Below, piece after piece: positions 51,580 to 60,391 of a stretch of DNA of 64,000 nucleotides. Under the pieces are notes generated by a model. The model had not been told where the DNA came from and did not search any database. It worked only from the letters and a program-made list of their open reading frames with translations. A program made the translations under genes and the position numbers. Every line of letters begins with the position of its first letter. Positions within the stretch are counted from its first letter, which is position 1. This DNA is from an uncultured Bacilli bacterium (GTDB lineage: Bacteria; Bacillota_I; Bacilli_A; RF39; UBA660): positions 453,546-517,545 of the forward strand of contig CAKPHH010000001.1 in the NCBI GenBank assembly GCA_934157235.1, read 5' to 3'.

Positions 51580-52326
51580 CTAACAATTAAGTTGATTAAT
51601 TTTTTTTATAAAGTCTTTACTCTTCAAATATAATCCCGTGTATTTCTCATAATACTCATCTAAAAATTGATTAATCTCTTTAGTAACTACATCTGATACT
51701 TCTAACTTGCTAATATTTTTAATATCTACATAATAATACAATCTAATCATCTTAATAGTTTTCTCACTAACAAGTCCCTCGTTGTTATAACAATTCCTAC
51801 AAATATATCCAAAAGAGTCTACATTTAAAGTAACAATACCCTTATCACTTCCACATTTACTACAACAATCTATATAAGGTTTAACTCCTAAAAAATCAAG
51901 TAACTTTAATTCTAAAATATTTGTAAGAACAATAGAACTAAATCCTTCTTCTAATTTATTTAAAGAGTCTCTAAGTAAAGGAAAAATCTCTTTATCATCA
52001 TTCTGTTTAACTACTTGTAAAACTAAATCTATCATAAAAGATGCATAACTAACTCTCTCTAAATCCATAAGTATCTTTGAATAAGAATTAATCAAATCAA
52101 CTGTAATCAAAGTCGATAAACCATTCTCTTTATAGTAAACATGAAAAGTACCATAAACTAACTTTCTACTAACTCCTCTAAGTTTACTCTTAATATTTCT
52201 ACATCCTTTAGACATAATTCCAATAAGACCATACTTATCTGTTAAAACATTAAGTATTTTACTAGACTCACTATAATTAGTCTCACTTAAAACAATTCCT
52301 TCAAAACTTTCTATCTTCAAAACCAA
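51580..52326 (-). CDS. recO: DNA repair protein RecO
   Basis: A 248-residue recombination mediator loading RecA on SSB-coated DNA. SFEGIVLSETNYSESSKILNVLTDKYGLIGIMSKGCRNIKSKL is the N-terminal OB fold, and CCSKCGSDKG...CRNCYN the zinc knuckle. Translation starts at TTG 52326, right after the yqzL stop; another TTG two codons later is possible. Length normal. Upstream AGAAGTGA acts as a weak ribosome site. Confidence 0.92.
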   Translation of the reverse strand: MVLKIESFEGIVLSETNYSESSKILNVLTDKYGLIGIMSKGCRNIKSKLRGVSRKLVYGTFHVYYKENGLSTLITVDLINSYSKILMDLERVSYASFMIDLVLQVVKQNDDKEIFPLLRDSLNKLEEGFSSIVLTNILELKLLDFLGVKPYIDCCSKCGSDKGIVTLNVDSFGYICRNCYNNEGLVSEKTIKMIRLYYYVDIKNISKLEVSDVVTKEINQFLDEYYEKYTGLYLKSKDFIKKINQLNC

Positions 52327-52410
52327 TCACTTCTTCTTTATTTGTTGTAACAAATTATAATATTTTATATCTCCTGTTTTTTTAAATAAATCCCAAAGTA
52401 TCTTATCCAT
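52327..52410 (-). CDS. yqzL: YqzL-like small protein
   Basis: A 27-residue ORF, MDKILWDLFKKTGDIKYYNL through LLQQIKKK, behind a GGTGAT site. YqzL of Bacillus is a short protein starting ...W-K-x-F-x-K-T-G-x-I/D-x-x-Y-L-L and encoded between era and recO; this one has the same position and core W..FKKTGDIKYY. Its stop is followed directly by the recO start. Function unknown. Too short for most gene callers. Confidence 0.7.
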   Translation of the reverse strand: MDKILWDLFKKTGDIKYYNLLQQIKKK

Positions 52411-52463
52411 AAAAATCACCTCTATTAATATAGTGATGATTTTTAATATTTCTTATACAATTT

Positions 52464-53354
52464 TTAAATATCTTCTTCTTTTAATCCTAATTCTAAAAAG
52501 TACTTTTCTTGATCTCGCCAATTCTTTAAAGTTTTAACATAAGTCTCTAAAAATACTTTCTTACCTAAAAACTTCTCCATATCAAGTCTTGCTCTAGTAC
52601 CAATTTCTTTTAGCATTTGTCCATTCTTTCCAATAATTATCTTCTTTATATTATCTCTATCAACAACCACTAATACTTGAATATGAACAGTCTTTTCATC
52701 TTCTTCATAGTTTTCAACGTAACAAGTAACTGTATGTGGAATCTCATCATGCGTAAGTTCTAATATCTTCTCTCTTACAAATTCCCCCATAATAAACTTT
52801 GTTGTTACATTAGTAAGATCATCTTCTGAATATATTGCCTCCATCTCTGGTAAATATTTCTTTATACACTCAATTAGTACTGAAATATTATCATCTTTCA
52901 TTGCTGATATTGGAATAATTTCTTTAAAATCATATAACTCTTTTAATTCATTAATTCTCTCTAACAATACTTTCTTATCTTTAACTAAATCAATTTTATT
53001 AAGTAGTAAGAACACATTAGCATCTTTTTCTTTTATTCTATCTAAGATAAATTGATCTCCCTTACCAAATCCTTTAGAAATATCTATCAAAAATAAAATA
53101 ACATCTACTCCCTCAGTATAAGTATAAGCTTTCTTATTCATCAAAGTACCTAACTTATTATTGGGTTTATGAATACCTGGAGTATCTACAAATATTATTT
53201 GTGACTCATCATCATTATAAATTCCCTCTATTATATTTCTCGTAGTACCAGACACATTAGAAGTAATAGCTAATTTCATTCCTAAAATACTATTAAGTAA
53301 TGTACTTTTACCAACATTTGGTCTTCCCACTAAACTAACAAATCCACATTTCAT
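52464..53354 (-). CDS. era: GTPase Era
   Basis: A 296-residue GTPase for 16S rRNA maturation. GRPNVGKSTLLNSILG (G1), SGTTRNIIEGIY (G2), FVDTPGIHKP (G3), LNKIDLV (G4) and ISAMKDDNIS (G5) are all present, then the KH domain with VVVDRDNIKKIIIGKNGQMLKEIGTRARLDMEK (GxxG loop). GAAGTGATGA precedes the ATG. It overlaps cdd by 4 bases. Confidence 0.97.
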   Translation of the reverse strand: MKCGFVSLVGRPNVGKSTLLNSILGMKLAITSNVSGTTRNIIEGIYNDDESQIIFVDTPGIHKPNNKLGTLMNKKAYTYTEGVDVILFLIDISKGFGKGDQFILDRIKEKDANVFLLLNKIDLVKDKKVLLERINELKELYDFKEIIPISAMKDDNISVLIECIKKYLPEMEAIYSEDDLTNVTTKFIMGEFVREKILELTHDEIPHTVTCYVENYEEDEKTVHIQVLVVVDRDNIKKIIIGKNGQMLKEIGTRARLDMEKFLGKKVFLETYVKTLKNWRDQEKYFLELGLKEEDI

Positions 53355-53737
53355 TTTAAATCATCACTTCCAAATGGATAAGGACAAATTTCTTCTACGG
53401 TATATTCCTTATATTCTCCAGTAGTTGCGAAACATCTAACAATAGCGTCCTTATCAAAAAACTCTGAAATTACTTGTCTGCATACAAAACAAGGCATCCC
53501 AATTTCTCCTGATGATACCATTACATTTAACTCTTTAAAGTCACCCTTCTTATACCCAGCACTAATAGCAGATACTATCGCACTTCTTTCTGCACAAATA
53601 GATGCTCCATAACTAGCATTTTCTACATTTACTCCACTAAACTCTACTCCATCTTTCGCAACAATAATTGCTGAAACATAAAAGTTTGAATAAGGTGCAT
53701 AACTATTCTTATGTAATTCTAGTAATTTATCTTTCAT
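53351..53737 (-). CDS. cdd: cytidine deaminase
   Basis: A 128-residue enzyme converting cytidine to uridine. FSGVNVENASYGASICAERSAIVSAI holds the zinc His replaced by Cys, as in tetrameric deaminases (CAERSA), with the proton-shuttle Glu. MPCFVCRQVISEF provides the two other zinc Cys. Length is normal. GGAGG precedes the ATG; it overlaps the genes on both sides by 4 bases. Confidence 0.95.
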   Translation of the reverse strand: MKDKLLELHKNSYAPYSNFYVSAIIVAKDGVEFSGVNVENASYGASICAERSAIVSAISAGYKKGDFKELNVMVSSGEIGMPCFVCRQVISEFFDKDAIVRCFATTGEYKEYTVEEICPYPFGSDDLK

Positions 53738-54147
53738 AATAATCCTCCAATAAAACTAATTAATTTAGGCACAAATATAATAAGTCCTATAATTGCTGAA
53801 ATAATAGCCATCATCAATACTCCAGCACTTGCTGTATCTTTTGTAGCCTTTGCTAAAGGATGAATCTCTGGTGAAACTAAATCCACTAAATACTCAATCG
53901 AAGTATTAAAAAACTCAGCCATAAGCACTAAACCAATAAGTACTAAACAAACTAACCATTCCGTATAACTAATCTTCAAAATAAAACCAAATATTATAAC
54001 TAAAATAGCAATAACTGTATGTATCTTTAAATTTTGTTCTCCAACATATGCTTGTAAAATACCTTCAAAAGCATATTTAAAACTATTAATTAATCTCTTC
54101 TTATCAAGTTTTAATCCTTTAATTTTAATCTTATCTCGTGATACCAT
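53734..54147 (-). CDS. dgkA: undecaprenol/diacylglycerol kinase
   Basis: A 137-residue membrane kinase with three helices. NSFKYAFEGILQAYVGEQNLKIHTVIA and AEFFNTSIEYLVDLVSPEIHPLAKATKDTASAGVLM are the two signature blocks containing the catalytic Glu and Asn-Thr-Ala/Ser-Ile-Glu. In Gram-positives this protein phosphorylates undecaprenol for lipid carrier recycling. A 27-residue basic N-tail (KIKIKGLKLDKKRL) precedes the domain. It overlaps ybeY by 17 bases. Confidence 0.93.
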   Translation of the reverse strand: MVSRDKIKIKGLKLDKKRLINSFKYAFEGILQAYVGEQNLKIHTVIAILVIIFGFILKISYTEWLVCLVLIGLVLMAEFFNTSIEYLVDLVSPEIHPLAKATKDTASAGVLMMAIISAIIGLIIFVPKLISFIGGLL

Positions 54148-54580
54148 AACTACTTAATACCTCCTCTTGTTTAGCAAACATAACTTCTTCATCTTCCTTA
54201 GTCATATGATCATAACCAAGTAAATGATAAAAACCATGTACTGCTAAAAAAGAAAGTTCTCTTAGAAGTGAATGCCCATACTCCTCTGCCTGTGAAATAG
54301 CCTTATCTATAGAAATATATATATCTCCCAATATTCTCTCATCTGTAGGCATAACAATACTATCTTCATCCTCTAAAGCAAATGTAATAACATCAGTTTC
54401 TCTATCAATATGTCTATAATTCTTATTTAACTCATGAATATAATTATTATCAACTATAATCAAATTAAAAGATGTATTAACTAACTTTTCCTTTTCAATT
54501 GCACTCATCAATACTTTCTCTACTGTCTCTAATTCCTCAATTTCCCTATCAGTCTGATTAAAAATACAAACACTACTCAT
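54131..54580 (-). CDS. ybeY: endoribonuclease YbeY
   Basis: A 149-residue metallo-ribonuclease in 16S rRNA maturation. NYRHIDRETDVITFAL and the zinc motif HGFYHLLGYDHMTKEDEEVMFAKQEEVL (HGxxHLxGxDH) identify it. GGAGG precedes the ATG. In Bacillus, phoH precedes it; here a VanZ-type gene does. Confidence 0.95.
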   Translation of the reverse strand: MSSVCIFNQTDREIEELETVEKVLMSAIEKEKLVNTSFNLIIVDNNYIHELNKNYRHIDRETDVITFALEDEDSIVMPTDERILGDIYISIDKAISQAEEYGHSLLRELSFLAVHGFYHLLGYDHMTKEDEEVMFAKQEEVLSSYGITR

Positions 54581-54590
54581 TAAATTCCTC

Positions 54591-55196
54591 CTAAAATAAA
54601 ATTACTAATACTACTCCAACTAAAAGTAATATTGAAAGTATGTTTAAAAACCATTCATTCTTCAATATCTTTGGAAACTTTCCTCCAAATAAATCAATTA
54701 TATGATAAATACAAAAACCAATTGTTCCACCTAACATATTTAAAATAATATCATCAACATCGAATACTCTTCCTATAACTAATTGTACAGTTTCAATTGA
54801 AAAAGAAGTAATCGCTGTCAATATAAATGGTCCAGTTAATTTCTTACTATCTAAATAATAACTAATGAAGAAACCATATGGTAAAAACATAACCATATTT
54901 CCAACCACGTTCTTAAAAAATAAACGACTGCCCATATTATAACGCAATATCTCTTTAAAAGGAACAAAATTATTACTAGACCAAGTAACATCATCTTGAA
55001 AAGTAACTACTTGGAATAAACACATGATATATATTAAAAAAGATAAACTTAATAATTCTTTATAAATTACAAATTTCTTTTTATTCTTAATTAAATAACT
55101 AATTCTTAATCCCACAATAACTACACATGAAATTAAAACCATTGGCCAAGTAATACTAATAACTCCATGTAATGTATTTGTAATTGGTTTTAACAT
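54591..55196 (-). CDS. VanZ-like membrane protein
   Basis: A 201-residue membrane protein from the ATG at 55196. Four or five helices. FVPFKEILRYNMGSRLFFKNVVGNMVMFLPYGFF, FSIETVQLVIGRVFDVDDIILNMLGG and a final hydrophobic helix are VanZ-type sequence. VanZ proteins are linked to teicoplanin resistance and envelope lipids, but the mechanism is unclear. It replaces phoH between yqfD and ybeY. GGAG precedes the ATG. Confidence 0.8.
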   Translation of the reverse strand: MLKPITNTLHGVISITWPMVLISCVVIVGLRISYLIKNKKKFVIYKELLSLSFLIYIMCLFQVVTFQDDVTWSSNNFVPFKEILRYNMGSRLFFKNVVGNMVMFLPYGFFISYYLDSKKLTGPFILTAITSFSIETVQLVIGRVFDVDDIILNMLGGTIGFCIYHIIDLFGGKFPKILKNEWFLNILSILLLVGVVLVILF

Positions 55197-55221
55197 TAAT
55201 ATCACTCTCCTTAAATAACAA

Positions 55222-56349
55222 TTAATATTCTACATAATCTGTTATATCTTCTTTTACTTTAAAAAACACTTCTATTATTATTTTACTATTTTTTTGGTAC
55301 TTTTTCAAAACTTTTTTCCCTAGTATCAAACTATCCTCCCCTAACTTTTCTCCTAATTTTTTCTCTGCTAAAGGTAGTGCATCTTCTAATACATTATCTA
55401 AAGTATAATCTTTATCAATTACTTTTGTTTCTAAATAACTAGAAAAATTTAACTTAATTGGTAACAAATTAGAAGCAACTAATGTAAAAGACTCTTTCTG
55501 ATAAGTTTTAAAATTAGAAAACAAAGTATACTCCTTATCTAAAAATTGTAGTTCTAACTGTCTCCTTACTTTTCCCACTACATTCTCTTCTCTATATTTA
55601 ACAGGCATTTCTAAAAATACTTTATACCAAATTTCTCCATATACCTTCCCTGTTGCACACTTTTCCCTCACAGCCTCTTCTTTATTATGAATAACACCAG
55701 ATATTAAAATATCACCCTTCTTAACATAATCTAATTTTTTCTTAACAATTTCTCCTTCTTGGGCCTCTATTTCTAAAATCATTGCATCTTTCTTTGCTAC
55801 AATATTTCTTCTCTCACACGTCTTATTATCTTTATTTTTTTTCCTCTGTTCCACTTTAACAACATACTTTGTTCCAACCTCTTCAATCTCTAACCATTCA
55901 ATATCATTTGTTTGCCTCTCTAATATATTATTAACAATTTTTTCCTTTTCACTAAAGCTAACCTTAAAATTATATTTTTTTATTCCATAACTTGCTAAAT
56001 CATTGTATACAATTTCTCTAATATAAGGATTACTATGTATAACATCCACTTCAAATATAATTTTACTAAGAAAAATATTAATAAATATTCCTATCAATAA
56101 GCAAATAAAAAATAAACAATATTTTCTTAATAAATATTCCCATTTAGCCTTTCCATATCTATTAATAATTTCTACTTTATAACTAGTTTTAATCTTCTTT
56201 ATTAAAGCAAGACCCTCTTCATCCACTACTACATAAATATTTTTCTTATCTTTAACTAAATCATAAATATTAATATTATATCTAATAAGTTTCTTAATAA
56301 AATAATCTGGATTTTTCCCTCTAACAATAATTTTATATCTTTTAATCAT
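55222..56349 (-). CDS. yqfD: sporulation protein YqfD
   Basis: A 375-residue protein with one helix (about 80-100) and a large exterior domain. RGKNPDYFIKKLIRYNINIYDLVKDKKN begins it, SYGIKKYNFKVSFSEKEKIVNNILERQTNDIEWLEIEEVGTKYVVKVEQRKK and ILEIEAQEGEIVKKKLDYVKKGDILISGVI are YqfD features. It is needed in engulfed-forespore development. The start is the ATG behind GAGGAG. It overlaps yqfC. Confidence 0.88.
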   Translation of the reverse strand: MIKRYKIIVRGKNPDYFIKKLIRYNINIYDLVKDKKNIYVVVDEEGLALIKKIKTSYKVEIINRYGKAKWEYLLRKYCLFFICLLIGIFINIFLSKIIFEVDVIHSNPYIREIVYNDLASYGIKKYNFKVSFSEKEKIVNNILERQTNDIEWLEIEEVGTKYVVKVEQRKKNKDNKTCERRNIVAKKDAMILEIEAQEGEIVKKKLDYVKKGDILISGVIHNKEEAVREKCATGKVYGEIWYKVFLEMPVKYREENVVGKVRRQLELQFLDKEYTLFSNFKTYQKESFTLVASNLLPIKLNFSSYLETKVIDKDYTLDNVLEDALPLAEKKLGEKLGEDSLILGKKVLKKYQKNSKIIIEVFFKVKEDITDYVEY

Positions 56350-56581
56350 ATAACTCCTCAATAGTTGATATCTTTCCTGTAATTAAAACCTCTTTTTCTA
56401 ATAACTTGTTAAGTATTAAATTTTCTCCCTTAATAACTATTAAATTATCTCCATTGTTAATAGATATTTTCTTTTCATTAAGTGTAATTATTTCTGAATA
56501 ATTAGTAATATAAACTCTATCTCTAAAAAGAACCAATCTAAATTCTTCATCTTTTATATATTCTCTAATCTTTTCAAACAT
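56342..56581 (-). CDS. yqfC: sporulation protein YqfC (YabP/YqfC family)
   Basis: A 79-residue protein from the ATG at 56581, behind GGTGAT; the open frame to 56638 would add an unlikely leader. EFRLVLFRDRVYITNYSEIITLNEKKISINNGDNLIVIKGENLILNKLLEKEVLITGKISTIEE is the small beta-barrel YabP/YqfC domain of sporulation. CATATACT (56604..56597) upstream resembles a sigma-E -10 box, though no clear -35 element is present. It starts the yqfC-yqfD unit. Confidence 0.8.
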   Translation of the reverse strand: MFEKIREYIKDEEFRLVLFRDRVYITNYSEIITLNEKKISINNGDNLIVIKGENLILNKLLEKEVLITGKISTIEELYD

Positions 56582-56611
56582 CAAATCACCTATAAAAGTA
56601 TATGTTTTACA

Positions 56612-56641
56612 CCAAAAGAAAAGAAATGCGAAACGCATTTC
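56612..56641 (-). terminator. terminator of yqeY
   Basis: GAAATGCG (56623..56630) with CGCATTTC (56634..56641) and a 3-base loop; TTTTCTTTT follows on the minus strand. It ends the yqeY unit before yqfC. Confidence 0.8.
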
Positions 56642-57078
56642 TAAGCTAATTTACCTTTAATTATTTCACTAACTGTTTTCATATCAGTTTTACCTTTTAA
56701 TTTAACGTTAGCTTCTTTCATAACTTTGCCCATATCTTTAGGTCCCTCCGGTTTAACTTCCCCAAAGATTTCATCGATAATCTTATTTACTTCTTCTAAA
56801 CTTAATTGTTCTGGTAAATATTCTTCAAGTATTTTAATTTCTGCTTTTGTCTTTTCAATTAAATCTTCACGTCCACCTTTTTCAAAATCAACAATTGATT
56901 CTTTACGCATTTTTATTTGACGTTGTACCACTTCTGTTAATAATTCATCATTAATTTCTCTTTTACGATCGATATGTTCTTGATCCATACCTGCTTTAAC
57001 CATTCTAATAACAGTTAATCTTTCTTTTTCTTTATTTTTCATGGCTTCAATCATATCATTTTTTAATTTTTCTACCAT
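56641..57078 (-). CDS. yqeY: GatB/YqeY domain protein
   Basis: A 145-residue helical protein from ATG 57078 (GGAG 9 bases before); the ATG at 57087 is inside the ribosome site. MVEKLKNDMIEAMKNKEKERLTVIRMVKAGM, REINDELLTEVVQRQIKMRKESI and GPKDMGKVMKEANVKLKGKTDMKTVSEIIKGKL match YqeY, which resembles the tail of GatB and is thought to bind tRNA. It lies upstream of yqfC, as in Bacillus where rpsU-yqeY-yqfA precede it; rpsU here is about 3 kb away. Confidence 0.9.
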   Translation of the reverse strand: MVEKLKNDMIEAMKNKEKERLTVIRMVKAGMDQEHIDRKREINDELLTEVVQRQIKMRKESIVDFEKGGREDLIEKTKAEIKILEEYLPEQLSLEEVNKIIDEIFGEVKPEGPKDMGKVMKEANVKLKGKTDMKTVSEIIKGKLA

Positions 57079-57146
57079 TTTCCTCATCTCCTATAAATAT
57101 TATATAAAGAGTTAAAGAAAAAGTAAATATTTCATGATATTTACTT

Positions 57147-57641
57147 TTATTCTGGCATTATTTCTCCCTCTGGTAAAACTTCATCATCTGGTAATAAACA
57201 ATTTTCTTTTATACTCTTATCAGTCTTATAAATATAGTAGTAACAAGTTCTATCCTCTTTCTCTATTGAGAATGTATAAAAGTCTCCCATATCATCTTCA
57301 TATTTATAAGCTAAGTCTGTATATTTTTCCTTTAGCAATTCTAAAGCTTTATCCTTAGTAAATGACTTATCATAGTTTACTACTTGATCATCTTCAGTAG
57401 GATTTTCCCATTGTTTACCATTTCCTTTTTTTGCTTCATCTAACTTAGTAAATAATACATAACTTAATCCTGATCCTATAAGTAAAATAGCTATAAAAAT
57501 CACAATAAATAATGGTTTTTTCTTTTTCTTCTTTTCTTGTTCTTCACGATATTTTATTTCAGATTCAGACAAATCATCTTCTTCAGTATATTCCTCTTCT
57601 TCAACAGTTTCTTCTTCCTTTAATTCTTCTTCATTATTCAT
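57147..57641 (-). CDS. bitopic membrane protein with acidic cytoplasmic tail
   Basis: A 164-residue protein. The first 40 residues are nearly all Glu/Asp (EEELKEEETVEEEE), a helix at 48-68, then an exterior domain with FTKDKALELLKEKYTDLAYKYEDDMGDFY and CYYYIYKTDKSIKENCLLPDDE (two Cys). It is not a family I recognise. GGGAG precedes the ATG. It lies between yqeY and the prepilin-BspA gene; no functional link is seen. Confidence 0.6.
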   Translation of the reverse strand: MNNEEELKEEETVEEEEYTEEDDLSESEIKYREEQEKKKKKKPLFIVIFIAILLIGSGLSYVLFTKLDEAKKGNGKQWENPTEDDQVVNYDKSFTKDKALELLKEKYTDLAYKYEDDMGDFYTFSIEKEDRTCYYYIYKTDKSIKENCLLPDDEVLPEGEIMPE

Positions 57642-57749
57642 AAAAATCTCCCTTTACTATATTATTACTTTACCATAGTATAACATATAACTAAAAAAAA
57701 ACAAAACAAAAAAACGCATAACTTTTTTCTAAAAGAATGCATTTTCAAA

Positions 57750-59777
57750 TTACTTTGTAACTTCTATTTCTCTTGTTCCTATTTTTATTGTACCAGTTTC
57801 AAATTCAAAATCTTCACTTGTATTTAAAATTGACTTCCACTTAAAGCTCTTACCTGTCTTATTAACAATTTTTGTAAGTTTTGAATTACCAGCCAAAGCC
57901 AAAATATCAATTTCTTCAACAGTACTTGGAATAGTAATCTCTGTTAAGTTACAACTATCAAAAGCATAAGCTCCAATTTTTTTAACTCCTTCTGGAATAG
58001 TAACACTAGTAATTTTTCTATATCTAAAAGCCTGTGCTCCTATATACTTAATTGTCGAAGGTATCACAACAGCTCCTTGATTCATTCTTGTATAAGCATA
58101 CAAAGTATCTTTAGCAATAGTCCCATCACTATTTCGTCCCCAAACAAAACCATCTGTCACAACACCATCACCATTATCTATTTTAGAAATTTCTGTATTA
58201 TAAAATAATTGTGTGCCAACAAAACTAACTTTAGCTGGAAGTGTCAAAGTACCAGTTAGTTTCATATCTTGAATAGAACTAGGATTGATTTTCTCTAATT
58301 TTACTCCATTAACCTCTCCTGGTATCGTAAAGTTTTCTCTCAAGGCCCCAGAATAACCAACTATCGTTGAATAATCAATTCCCTTATTAGTACGCTTATA
58401 TATCAAAATATCCCCAGACGTAACATTATTTCTATTAAATGCCGCCCCTCCTACTGAAGCTAATTTAGCCGGAAGATATAAATTAGTCAACTTATTATTA
58501 TAAAAAGCCGCATATTCAACTCTTACTAATTCACTAGGCAAAGAAACGGAAGTTATTCCAGTACCACCAAAAGCCCAGTCATATATTCTAGTAACAGAAT
58601 TCGGTATAATAACACGCCAACCAGAAAGATTAACATTTTGAAACATTGAAGGACCAATTGTTAATAATGAAACGCCTTCTTTTTTTTCTGGAATGCGAAG
58701 AACCTTATCTGAAAACTCCGAAAAATCACCCATATAACCTACTACATATGAATAGTCAACTGTTCCATCATTATTTCTCTTATATATAAATACATTGTCT
58801 ATTGGTATTTTATTATTACAAAACGCACAATTACCAATCGTAGTCTTTGGACTAGGAACTAACTTTTCCACTTTTTCAGTTAATGCATTATATCTAAAAG
58901 CATTACCACCGATTGTCTTTAGTGAACTTGGTAAAGCTAACTTAGAAATCGTATAATTTTCCGCAAAAGCTGATGCATCAATTCTTGTAACACTTGAAGG
59001 AACATCAACTGTCTTTATTTTATTTCTATAAAAGGAACCATATCCAATCGTTTTAACACCATCAGGAATATAAACACTTGTAATGCCTCTACCACTAAAA
59101 GCTAAAGAACCAATCGAAGCAACAGTCTTATCACCAATCATATTTGGAATAATTACATCTGTTCCACAAGCTGCTTTATAACTAGTTATTTCAACTGTTG
59201 TACTACTCAAAGCATTATAAGTATAACACTTCTTTGCCTTCTCTTCACTACTAACTGTAAAAGGTCTTTGATCAGTAATTTTAATTCCATTTTCATCATA
59301 AACAACTATCTTACTTCTATTACCAACTGGATAAAAATTAACTTTCCTATTATTATCCTGATATACATCACTTTTCTTTAGTTTATCTCTTTCAACTAGT
59401 TCTATCTTCCACTTAGCCATATCCGATCCATTAAAATAATAATTTGTATTTACTTTATTATTAATAAGATTCATTGTTGCCACAACATAAGAATCACTCC
59501 AAGTTGCAAAACCACTCTTACCTAAGTTCGTGACATCATCTACTAAGTTAGCTATGTGAATATAATAAGTAGTATCAGGATCATCAATCTCAAATGTCGA
59601 GTTAACAACTTCCTTTTCCGCTTCATTTATAAAAGTTCTCACACTATTTACATAAATATCTTTTCTAGAATCCATGATGATTAAATTAATTGAAGGTATC
59701 GCAACAGCCATTAAAATTCCCATTATGACTACTACCGCAAGTAACTCAATTAATGTAAAACCCTTTTCATTTCTCAT
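57750..59777 (-). CDS. prepilin-type protein with BspA leucine-rich repeats
   Basis: A 675-residue protein from the ATG at 59777, GGAG 11 bases before. MRNEKGFTLIELLAVVVIMG is a classical class III pilin signal with Gly/Phe cleavage, Glu at +5 and a helix. About 170 residues of pilin-like globular domain follow. Then ~10 LRR_5/BspA-type repeats with the pattern ...I....F.....L..I.IP.SVT.I/VTSIG..AF, including AFSGRGITSVYIPDGVKTIG. BspA repeats usually bind host or bacterial ligands. A fusion of a pilus subunit to such a repeat could display it on a pseudopilus tip. Confidence 0.8.
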   Translation of the reverse strand: MRNEKGFTLIELLAVVVIMGILMAVAIPSINLIIMDSRKDIYVNSVRTFINEAEKEVVNSTFEIDDPDTTYYIHIANLVDDVTNLGKSGFATWSDSYVVATMNLINNKVNTNYYFNGSDMAKWKIELVERDKLKKSDVYQDNNRKVNFYPVGNRSKIVVYDENGIKITDQRPFTVSSEEKAKKCYTYNALSSTTVEITSYKAACGTDVIIPNMIGDKTVASIGSLAFSGRGITSVYIPDGVKTIGYGSFYRNKIKTVDVPSSVTRIDASAFAENYTISKLALPSSLKTIGGNAFRYNALTEKVEKLVPSPKTTIGNCAFCNNKIPIDNVFIYKRNNDGTVDYSYVVGYMGDFSEFSDKVLRIPEKKEGVSLLTIGPSMFQNVNLSGWRVIIPNSVTRIYDWAFGGTGITSVSLPSELVRVEYAAFYNNKLTNLYLPAKLASVGGAAFNRNNVTSGDILIYKRTNKGIDYSTIVGYSGALRENFTIPGEVNGVKLEKINPSSIQDMKLTGTLTLPAKVSFVGTQLFYNTEISKIDNGDGVVTDGFVWGRNSDGTIAKDTLYAYTRMNQGAVVIPSTIKYIGAQAFRYRKITSVTIPEGVKKIGAYAFDSCNLTEITIPSTVEEIDILALAGNSKLTKIVNKTGKSFKWKSILNTSEDFEFETGTIKIGTREIEVTK

Positions 59778-59946
59778 ACTCTTATACACTCCTATTATAG
59801 CCTTATTATATATAGTCAACAAATAAGGTCCTATATTTATTTCTCATCCAATCCTACTAAAAGAGTATCATCAATGCGAATTATTTTCAATAAATTTTTC
59901 CAACTTTTATTACCTAATCAATCAAAAAACAAAAAAAATAGAGATT

Positions 59947-60147
59947 TTAATAATCTCTATTGTTAGCACGATTTCTCTTTTGAGAATTCTTAATACCTTC
60001 TTTTTTAGCAGCTCTTCTTCTAACACCTGGTTTATCGTAAGCTTCTCTTTTTCTACATTCTGAAGGGACACCATCTCTTGCCACTTTTTGTTTGAACTTT
60101 CTTAGAGCTTGGTCCAAATTACCTCTAACAGTTACTTTAGTTGCCAT
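59947..60147 (-). CDS. rpsU: 30S ribosomal protein S21
   Basis: A 66-residue basic protein. TKVTVRGNLDQALRKFKQKVARDGVPSECRKREAYDKPGVRRRAAKKEG is S21. It begins at the second of two adjacent ATG codons (60147), which fits the GGAGGG spacing better. S21 helps the 30S bind mRNA start sites. The gene is far from yqeY, against the usual order. Confidence 0.93.
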   Translation of the reverse strand: MATKVTVRGNLDQALRKFKQKVARDGVPSECRKREAYDKPGVRRRAAKKEGIKNSQKRNRANNRDY

Positions 60148-60226
60148 CATTATCCCTCCCTTCGTTTTTAACTACAATGAATTATAACAAAAGTTCTTTT
60201 GTTTTTCAACAAGTTTTTAGGATTTT

Positions 60227-60391
60227 TTAACAAAAATGTCCAAATTTCAACAAATATCGCAAATTTGACCCAACATTTAAGCCTAAATCATATAAATATT
60301 GCATTCCCAAATATATAATTGGAATACTAAAAATTAAAAGTATAATTAAAATAATCTTCTTATACTTATTAAAAATTATTCTAATGGACAT
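60227..60391 (-). CDS. 54-residue membrane protein next to double-Gly peptide
   Basis: An ORF of 54 codons, MSIRIIFNKYKK followed by a hydrophobic helix (about 13-34), then LYDLGLNVGSNLRYLLKFGHFC. It overlaps the peptide gene upstream by 16 bases, so the two are translated together. The size, one helix and position match small immunity or partner proteins of bacteriocin-like genes, but no homologue could be checked. Confidence 0.5.
   Translation of the reverse strand: MSIRIIFNKYKKIILIILLIFSIPIIYLGMQYLYDLGLNVGSNLRYLLKFGHFC

Noticed and set aside
51424..51580. tRNA gene in the recO-glyS gap
   Set aside because: The CCGCGG-containing stretch is the T-box motif with its terminator; no cloverleaf arms could be drawn.
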